From: Pseudomonadota bacterium
Lineage (GTDB): Bacteria > Pseudomonadota > Alphaproteobacteria > UBA9655
Length of the DNA stretch: 11,483 nt
Assembly (NCBI GenBank): GCA_021809225.1
Contig: JAKBAL010000025.1
Location: 1 to 11,483 of the forward strand
Direction: 5' to 3'
The notes under the pieces were generated by a model, which made no database searches, was not told where the DNA came from, and worked only from the letters and a program-made list of their open reading frames with translations. Shown piece by piece: positions 6,387-11,483 of this stretch. Both the position numbers and the translations under genes were made by a program. The stretch's first letter is position 1. Each line of letters begins with the position of its first letter.

Positions 6387-6476
6387 ATGGACTTAGACTA
6401 TAGTATTGGCCTCTTTTTTGCCATTTTTCTTCTAACTTACCTTGTTTTTTTTCTTATTAATGTCTCATCGATCTAA
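6387..6476 (+). CDS. kdpF: KdpF, small membrane subunit of the K+-transporting ATPase
   Basis: A 29-codon ORF immediately ahead of kdpA. It encodes one hydrophobic membrane helix (about residues 7-26, with GLFFAIFLLTYLVFFLIN) after a short polar start (MDLDYS). E. coli KdpF also has 29 residues and ends with a comparable LLGYLVYALIN segment, so size, position and pattern all agree. KdpF is known to stabilise the KdpFABC complex in the inner membrane. A Shine-Dalgarno (AAGGGAG) precedes it, and kdpA follows after 15 nt, so it is the first gene of the operon. It is easily missed because of its length. Confidence 0.85.
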   Translation: MDLDYSIGLFFAIFLLTYLVFFLINVSSI

Positions 6477-6491
6477 AAGGAAAAAATTAGA

Positions 6492-8204
6492 ATGACCTTA
6501 ATTGGTGGACTGCAAATTGGATTTGTCTTTATTCTTCTTCTCGTTCTCACGAAACCTTTAGGGCTGTATCTCTATAACGTCTATGAAAAGCCTCTTTCCT
6601 TCCTATTTTTAAGACGATTTGAAGAAATAATTTTTCGGCTAGGAGGAATAAAAAATGAAGGACAAAGATGGAAAGCTTATATGCTCTCTCTTGTTCTTTT
6701 TAATGTCATTGGAATTTTCGTGGTCTTCCTTATCCAGATATTTCAAAATTACCTTCCTCTGAATCCTCAAAAGTTACCCGCGGTTCCTTGGGACCTAGCA
6801 TTGAATACGGCTGTAAGTTTTGCAACTCATACAAACTGGCAAGCTTACAGTGGTGAAACAACGATGAGTTACTTTACCCAAATGATAGGCCTCACCTGGC
6901 AAAGCTTTTGTGCTGCTGGAACAGGTATAGCTGCTTTTTTGGCCCTCGCCCGCGGGCTTGCTCATCACTCTGTTGACGAGGGTGATTGCATGATTGGAAA
7001 TTTTTGGGTCGATCTTATAAGGTCCATTTTATATGTATTTTTACCTGGATGTTTCATTTTTTCTTTACTTCTAGTGTATCAAGGAGTTTTGCAAAATTTT
7101 TCTCCTACCCTTGATGTGATGACACTTGAAGGAGCGAAACAATCTATTACCATGGGACCTGTAGCCTCTCAAGAAGCCATAAAGATTCTGGGCACCAATG
7201 GAGGAGGGTTTTTTAATGCAAACTCAGCTCATCCTTTTGAAAATCCGACGCCCTTTTCAAATTTTCTTCAAATTGTTTGTCTTGTGTTAATTCCTGCTGC
7301 ATTAACTTATACCTATGGTAAAATGACACAGAACTTTCACCATGGATGGTCGCTGTTAGCGACCATGGTTATCCTATCTATCATAGGGGTAACTTTTATT
7401 TATTATTTTGAATCTCAATCAAATCCTCTCTTGAGTCATCTTCCGTTAAGTCAAGGCATGGGTAACCTAGAGGGGAAAGAAATACGATTTGGCATAGTGG
7501 GGACTTCTTTGTTTGCAAATTTTGCAACAGATACGTCTGGTGGGCCCGCTAACGCAATGTATGATAGTTTCTCGCCCTTAGGAGGAATGATTCTTCTCAT
7601 TAATATGTTAATTGGTGAGGTTATTTTTGGTGGAGTTGGTGTTGGCTTATTTGGCATGCTGATGTTTGTTATGATCAGCGTTTTTATTGCTGGTCTTATG
7701 GTTGGAAGAACCCCTGAATACTTTGGTAAAAAAATTGAGGGAAAAGAGGTACGTTTTGCAATCCTTTATGTTGCTCTGTATCCTTTAATCATTTTACTAG
7801 GCACATCTTGGTCAATTCTTGCTCCCTATGGCCTTTCTTCTCTTGAAAACATGGGACCTCATGGATTGAGTGAAATCCTTTATGCTTATACAAGCGCAGC
7901 AGAAAATAATGGATCTGCTTTTGCGGGCCTTAATGCAAATACGCCTTGGTATAATATAACGCTAGCTCTTTCAATGTGTATAGGTCGGTTTCTTTCAATT
8001 TATTTAGGCCTCGCCATCGCTGGATCGATGGTCAATAAAAAGATAGCCTTAGCGAATGCTGGAACTTTTCCAACTCAAGGAATTCTTTTTATAAGCTTAC
8101 TTATGGGAGTTCTTTTGATTGTAGGAGCCTTAACTTTCTTCCCTGTAATGGTCTTAGGTCCTTTTCTTGAGAATGCTTACTTACTCCAGGGGAAAACATT
8201 CTAA
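6492..8204 (+). CDS. kdpA: K+-transporting ATPase potassium-binding subunit KdpA
   Basis: A 570-residue polytopic inner-membrane protein of the superfamily of K+ transporters. It carries the K+ selectivity filter of the KdpFABC pump and passes ions to KdpB. The four filter-like pore segments are visible in order: NWQAYSGE (about 115-122), GTNGGGFF (234-241, with Gly234 near E. coli Gly232), DTSGGPA (347-353) and NNGSAF (472-477). Many hydrophobic helices lie between them, in keeping with the roughly ten-helix fold. The length is slightly above the 557 residues of E. coli. ATG at 6492 has AAAAGG about 11 nt upstream. The TAA stop overlaps the kdpB ATG by one base (TAATG), so translation of the two is likely coupled. 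Confidence 0.98.
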   Translation: MTLIGGLQIGFVFILLLVLTKPLGLYLYNVYEKPLSFLFLRRFEEIIFRLGGIKNEGQRWKAYMLSLVLFNVIGIFVVFLIQIFQNYLPLNPQKLPAVPWDLALNTAVSFATHTNWQAYSGETTMSYFTQMIGLTWQSFCAAGTGIAAFLALARGLAHHSVDEGDCMIGNFWVDLIRSILYVFLPGCFIFSLLLVYQGVLQNFSPTLDVMTLEGAKQSITMGPVASQEAIKILGTNGGGFFNANSAHPFENPTPFSNFLQIVCLVLIPAALTYTYGKMTQNFHHGWSLLATMVILSIIGVTFIYYFESQSNPLLSHLPLSQGMGNLEGKEIRFGIVGTSLFANFATDTSGGPANAMYDSFSPLGGMILLINMLIGEVIFGGVGVGLFGMLMFVMISVFIAGLMVGRTPEYFGKKIEGKEVRFAILYVALYPLIILLGTSWSILAPYGLSSLENMGPHGLSEILYAYTSAAENNGSAFAGLNANTPWYNITLALSMCIGRFLSIYLGLAIAGSMVNKKIALANAGTFPTQGILFISLLMGVLLIVGALTFFPVMVLGPFLENAYLLQGKTF

Positions 8205-10258
8205 TGGCAATAGATACACTTCATCTTCCATCTCGTTTTAATAAAAATATGACTTTAGAAGTTATCAGTTTGACGATAAAACGTCTTAACCCTCGGTATT
8301 TAGAAAAAAATCCAGTAATGTTTATGGTCTTTACAGGAGGGGCGTTAACAACGCTTATTTTTTTACGAGATCTTATTTATAATCAACCTCTTCATGAGCC
8401 TCTCTGGTTTACAGCCGCAATATCTTTTTGGTTATGGTTCACTCTTTTATTTGCGAATGCTGCAGAAGCTATTGCAGAAGGAAAAGGCAAAGCACACGCC
8501 TCAAGCTTAAAAGCACTTGCTAAGGAAATTGTGGCACGACGAATTTTAGGGAATGGAGAAGAGGAAACTGTTTCTGCCAGTGAATTAAGGCGAGATGATA
8601 TTGTGAGAGTTTTAGCAGGTGAATTTATTCCTGCTGATGGGGAAATCATTGAAGGTATTGCTGCCATAGATGAATCCGCCATTACAGGAGAGTCTGCCCC
8701 TGTTATTAGAGAGAGCGATAGCGACCACTCTTCCGTTACAGCAGGAACAAGAATTATATCGAATATTCTTCTTATCCGTATTACTTCAAACCCTGGTGAA
8801 AGCTTTTTAGACCAGATGATTCATTTAGTCCAAGCAGCTAAGCGGCAAAAAACACCTAATGAAATTGCCCTCCAAGTTTTATTAGTGGGCCTCACTTTAA
8901 TTTTTTTAATCGTTTGCTCAACCTTAATTCCCTTGGGCCTTTATTTCCACATCAAGATATCTTTAACGGTTATCGTGGCGTTACTTGTTTGCCTTATTCC
9001 CACAACCATTGGTGGGCTTGTTTCAGCTATTGGCATTTCAGGAATTGAGCGTGCCTTACGGAAAAACATTCTCGCAATGAGCGGAAAAGCTGTTGAAACG
9101 GCAGGAGACATTGATGTCCTCCTTTTAGATAAAACGGGAACAATTACTCTTGGCAATCGAATGCCTGTAGAACTTATCCCTCTTACGGGAGTGGATATAG
9201 AGGAATTGGCTAAAACAGCTCAGTTATCTAGTTTTGCAGATCGCACGCCAGAGGGAAGATCCATTTTAGATTTTATCCAAAAAAATTATGGGAACTTCAT
9301 CTATGAAAGTGATGTTGAAGACTTGACGTTTATTCCTTTTAGTGCCGAAACGCGCATGAGTGGATGTGACCATTCATCTTTATCTATACGTAAGGGGTCA
9401 TGTGACGCCATTAAAAATTTTGTTATGAAAAAGGGAGGGAAAGTTTCTTTACAGTTTGCACAACTTGCAGAAGAAATAGGCCTTAAAGGAGGAACGCCCT
9501 TAGCCGTTTCAGCGAATGATAAAATTCTCGGGATTATTTATCTTAAAGATATTATTAAGCCAGGCATTTGCGAGCGCTTCCAGCGCCTCCACGCTATGGG
9601 TGTGAGAACAGTAATGATTACAGGTGATAATCCTTTTACAGCTAAAACAATTGCTGAAGAAGTGGGAGTCGATATGTTTTTAGCTGAGGCTACACCTGAA
9701 AAGAAATTAAACTTTATTAAAGCAGAGCAAGCTAAAGGATATCTTGTTGCCATGACAGGAGATGGCACGAATGATGCTCCTGCGCTGGCTCAAGCTGATT
9801 TAGGCATTGCTATGAACTCAGGGACACAAGCGGCAAAAGAAGCCGCTAACATGGTAGATTTAGATAGCAATCCGACAAAAATATTAGAAGTCATTGAAAT
9901 CGGCAAACAACTTTTAATGACACGAGGATGCCTCACAACCTTTTCTATCGCCAATGATGTTGCAAAATATTTTGCGATTATCCCTGCTATATTCATTGTG
10001 AGTCTTCCTGAATTAAGAATCTTAAATATTATGAATCTAGCTTCTCCCTACAGCGCTGTTCTGTCAGCGGTAATTTTTAATGCGCTTATTATCGTAGCCT
10101 TGATACCATTGGCTCTAAAGGGAGTTAAATATCGTCCTTTGGGAGCAAAAAGTCTTTTGGCACGTTCTCTCCTGATATATGGCGTAGGAGGACTTGTCAT
10201 CCCCTTTATTGGTATAAAATTAATTGATATGCTTCTCGTGAACATGGGGCTCCTTTAA
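8204..10258 (+). CDS. kdpB: K+-transporting P-type ATPase ATP-binding subunit KdpB
   Basis: A 684-residue type IA P-type ATPase that hydrolyses ATP to drive K+ uptake through KdpA. Its signature elements are intact: TGES at 161-164 in the actuator domain, phosphorylated Asp309 in DKTGT, the nucleotide-domain segments DRTPEGRSI and KGSCDAI (Lys397, matching E. coli Lys395), and GDGTNDAP (519-526). In E. coli the serine of TGES (Ser162) is phosphorylated to shut the pump off at high K+; the equivalent Ser164 is conserved here, so the same off-switch is possible. Membrane helices flank these domains near the N-terminus, around 220-285, and at the C-terminus. It overlaps kdpA by 1 nt and its TAA abuts the kdpC ATG. 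No frameshift or loss of key residues is seen. Confidence 0.98.
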   Translation: MAIDTLHLPSRFNKNMTLEVISLTIKRLNPRYLEKNPVMFMVFTGGALTTLIFLRDLIYNQPLHEPLWFTAAISFWLWFTLLFANAAEAIAEGKGKAHASSLKALAKEIVARRILGNGEEETVSASELRRDDIVRVLAGEFIPADGEIIEGIAAIDESAITGESAPVIRESDSDHSSVTAGTRIISNILLIRITSNPGESFLDQMIHLVQAAKRQKTPNEIALQVLLVGLTLIFLIVCSTLIPLGLYFHIKISLTVIVALLVCLIPTTIGGLVSAIGISGIERALRKNILAMSGKAVETAGDIDVLLLDKTGTITLGNRMPVELIPLTGVDIEELAKTAQLSSFADRTPEGRSILDFIQKNYGNFIYESDVEDLTFIPFSAETRMSGCDHSSLSIRKGSCDAIKNFVMKKGGKVSLQFAQLAEEIGLKGGTPLAVSANDKILGIIYLKDIIKPGICERFQRLHAMGVRTVMITGDNPFTAKTIAEEVGVDMFLAEATPEKKLNFIKAEQAKGYLVAMTGDGTNDAPALAQADLGIAMNSGTQAAKEAANMVDLDSNPTKILEVIEIGKQLLMTRGCLTTFSIANDVAKYFAIIPAIFIVSLPELRILNIMNLASPYSAVLSAVIFNALIIVALIPLALKGVKYRPLGAKSLLARSLLIYGVGGLVIPFIGIKLIDMLLVNMGLL

Positions 10259-10840
10259 ATGATGAAAGAGATGCTTATTGCTTTTAAAGTTTCACTTATT
10301 ACAGTTCTTTTAACTGGAGTTTTATACCCGCTGGTTGTCACCAGTTTTTCCACTCTTTTCTTTGATAAACAAGCGAATGGTAGCCTTATCTTTGACGACC
10401 AATACAAAATTATTGGTTCCGAGCTTATAGGACAAGCCTTTGAGAACCCTGCGTATTTCTTTTCAAGACCCTCGGTAACCGCTAAAGGGTATGAGGGACC
10501 AGTTTCTGGGGGATCTAACTTAGGTCCAACTTCTCATGTCCTTGTAAACAGAATTCAGAAACAAGTTGAAACGCTCAAAAAAGACAATGCTGAACTCATT
10601 CCTCTAGATTTAGTAACGACTTCAGGAAGTGGTCTTGATCCTCATATTTCTCCAGAAGCGGCCTACTGGCAAGCTCCAAGGGTGGCTCTTTATAGAAACG
10701 TATCCTTAAAACGAATATTTTCCATCATTGATGAACTTATTGAACCTCCTCACTTTACCTTTTTAGGAGAAAAACGTGTTAATGTTCTCAAGTTAAATAT
10801 TACGCTTAATCAATTTCTTGGCTCTCCTGTAATTCCGTGA
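10259..10840 (+). CDS. kdpC: K+-transporting ATPase subunit KdpC
   Basis: A 193-residue accessory subunit of KdpFABC with one N-terminal membrane helix (about residues 9-31, ending VVTSF) and a soluble periplasmic-side domain. Family segments are present: ANGSLI, IGQAFENPAYFFSRPS, SGGSNLGPTS, SGSGLDPHISPEAAYWQAPRV. The protein is thought to stabilise the complex. ATG directly follows the kdpB TAA with no gap; a second ATG codon is next to it, so the start could be either. Its TGA overlaps the kdpD GTG start by 4 nt (GTGA). Confidence 0.97.
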   Translation: MMKEMLIAFKVSLITVLLTGVLYPLVVTSFSTLFFDKQANGSLIFDDQYKIIGSELIGQAFENPAYFFSRPSVTAKGYEGPVSGGSNLGPTSHVLVNRIQKQVETLKKDNAELIPLDLVTTSGSGLDPHISPEAAYWQAPRVALYRNVSLKRIFSIIDELIEPPHFTFLGEKRVNVLKLNITLNQFLGSPVIP

Positions 10841-11483
10841 GTACCCCTCTATTAAATCAGGAAGATTTTTTCGAGCTTCTGCAAAAAGCAAATTGGGGTC
10901 GTTTAAAAATTTATACAGGTCCCGTTGCTGGTGTTGGAAAAACATACCGCATGCTTGAAGAAGCTCATACTTTAAAATCACAGGGAGCAGATATCGTTCT
11001 TGCTTATATAGAAACGCATAAACGCAAGAAATTAGAAGAACTTCTTTCGGGTTTAGAGATCGTCCCTCGGAAAAAATATGTTTATAGAGGAATTTCTCTT
11101 GAAGAAATGGACGTAGATGCTGTTTTAAAACGTAAGCCTCAAATTGCAATTGTTGATGAAGTGGCTCATACAAATGCGCCTTTGTGTCGAAATCCGAAAC
11201 GGTACATGGACATTATTGAGCTTTTAAAAGCAGGAATTAATGTAATTTGCGCTTTTAATATTCAGCATTTAGAGAGTTTAAGTGATGTCATTAAAATGAT
11301 AACCAATGTTAAAATTTACGAAACAATTCCAGATAGCTTTCTGAAGCGAGCAACGCAAGTCATTAATGTTGACCTTGGTGTTGAAGATATTCTTGAAAGA
11401 TTACAATCTGGACAAATCTATAGTGGTGAAAAAGTATCCGTTGCTCTAAAAAATTTTTTTAAGGAAGAAAATCTCTCAAAATT
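10837..11483 (+). CDS. kdpD: Sensor histidine kinase KdpD, N-terminal part, truncated by the window edge
   Basis: 215 complete codons of an open frame that continues past the right edge. This is the cytoplasmic N-terminal KdpD domain followed by the start of the universal-stress-like region. Visible elements are the Walker A motif GPVAGVGKT (28-36), then ETHKRKK, a Walker B-like IAIVDEVAHTNAP (103-115) and FNIQHLESLSDV, all matching the E. coli KdpD pattern (GACAGVGKT, DELAHSNAP, VNVQHLESLNDV). KdpD senses K+ limitation or turgor and phosphorylates KdpE, which activates kdpFABC. The start is GTG, which overlaps the kdpC TGA (GTGA); the next in-frame ATG (codon 40) lies beyond the Walker A motif, so the GTG is preferred. 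Transmembrane and kinase domains would be outside the window, so I cannot tell a full-length KdpD from the short form with only the N-terminal domain. Confidence 0.95.
   Translation, partial: MSTPLLNQEDFFELLQKANWGRLKIYTGPVAGVGKTYRMLEEAHTLKSQGADIVLAYIETHKRKKLEELLSGLEIVPRKKYVYRGISLEEMDVDAVLKRKPQIAIVDEVAHTNAPLCRNPKRYMDIIELLKAGINVICAFNIQHLESLSDVIKMITNVKIYETIPDSFLKRATQVINVDLGVEDILERLQSGQIYSGEKVSVALKNFFKEENLSK

Noticed and set aside
10793..11173. A 126-residue - strand open frame at the kdpC/kdpD junction
   Set aside because: It is a shadow of the clearly coding + strand kdpC end and kdpD start, with no ribosome-binding site or family resemblance.

Overview
The window is a gene-dense, AT-rich bacterial segment with many overlapping starts and stops. 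An alphaproteobacterium is the most likely source. The enoyl-CoA hydratase closely resembles the mitochondrial/alphaproteobacterial form, trxB is followed directly by a LysR gene as I recall from alphaproteobacteria, and the MaoC-phosphotransacetylase fusion followed by an acetate kinase start is common in that class. The low GC would suit a reduced or host-associated lineage such as the Holosporales, but that last step is inference.

Left block (1-2225, + strand): the 3' part of a short-chain dehydrogenase/reductase gene runs off the left edge. It is followed after 3 nt by a bifunctional MaoC-type enoyl-CoA hydratase/phosphate acyltransferase. An ATGA overlap then leads into a 59-codon ORF that begins like acetate kinase but loses the resemblance after about 20-30 codons and ends in a terminator hairpin. 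I read it as an ackA remnant.

Middle block (2249-6154, - strand, transcribed leftwards): trxB (thioredoxin reductase, TTG start), a LysR-type regulator (6 nt gap), a crotonase-type enoyl-CoA hydratase (4-nt ATGA overlap with the LysR stop) and an acetyl-CoA acetyltransferase (76 nt gap, strong RBS). The two outward-facing blocks converge on a symmetric terminator at 2179-2201. Both carry short-chain acyl-CoA enzymes (dehydrogenase, hydratases, thiolase, acyltransferase), so this part of the chromosome looks like a C4/short-chain fatty acid or polyhydroxyalkanoate-type acyl-CoA neighbourhood.

Right block (6387-11483, + strand): a complete kdpF-kdpA-kdpB-kdpC potassium-pump operon followed by the start of kdpD (sensor kinase), which runs off the right edge. 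kdpF is only 29 codons. The joints are tight: 15 nt F-A, 1-nt overlap A-B, 0 nt B-C and 4-nt overlap C-D. The products form the KdpFABC P-type ATPase for high-affinity K+ uptake, and KdpD would control it with a KdpE expected downstream.

No stretch over 300 bases lacks a gene. The two longest gaps are the 232-nt divergent trxB/kdpF region (6155-6386), which holds a candidate kdp promoter and an operator-like dyad, and the convergent region around 2050-2248, which holds the ackA remnant and the terminator. I see no tRNA, rRNA, insertion sequence, CRISPR array or prophage gene.
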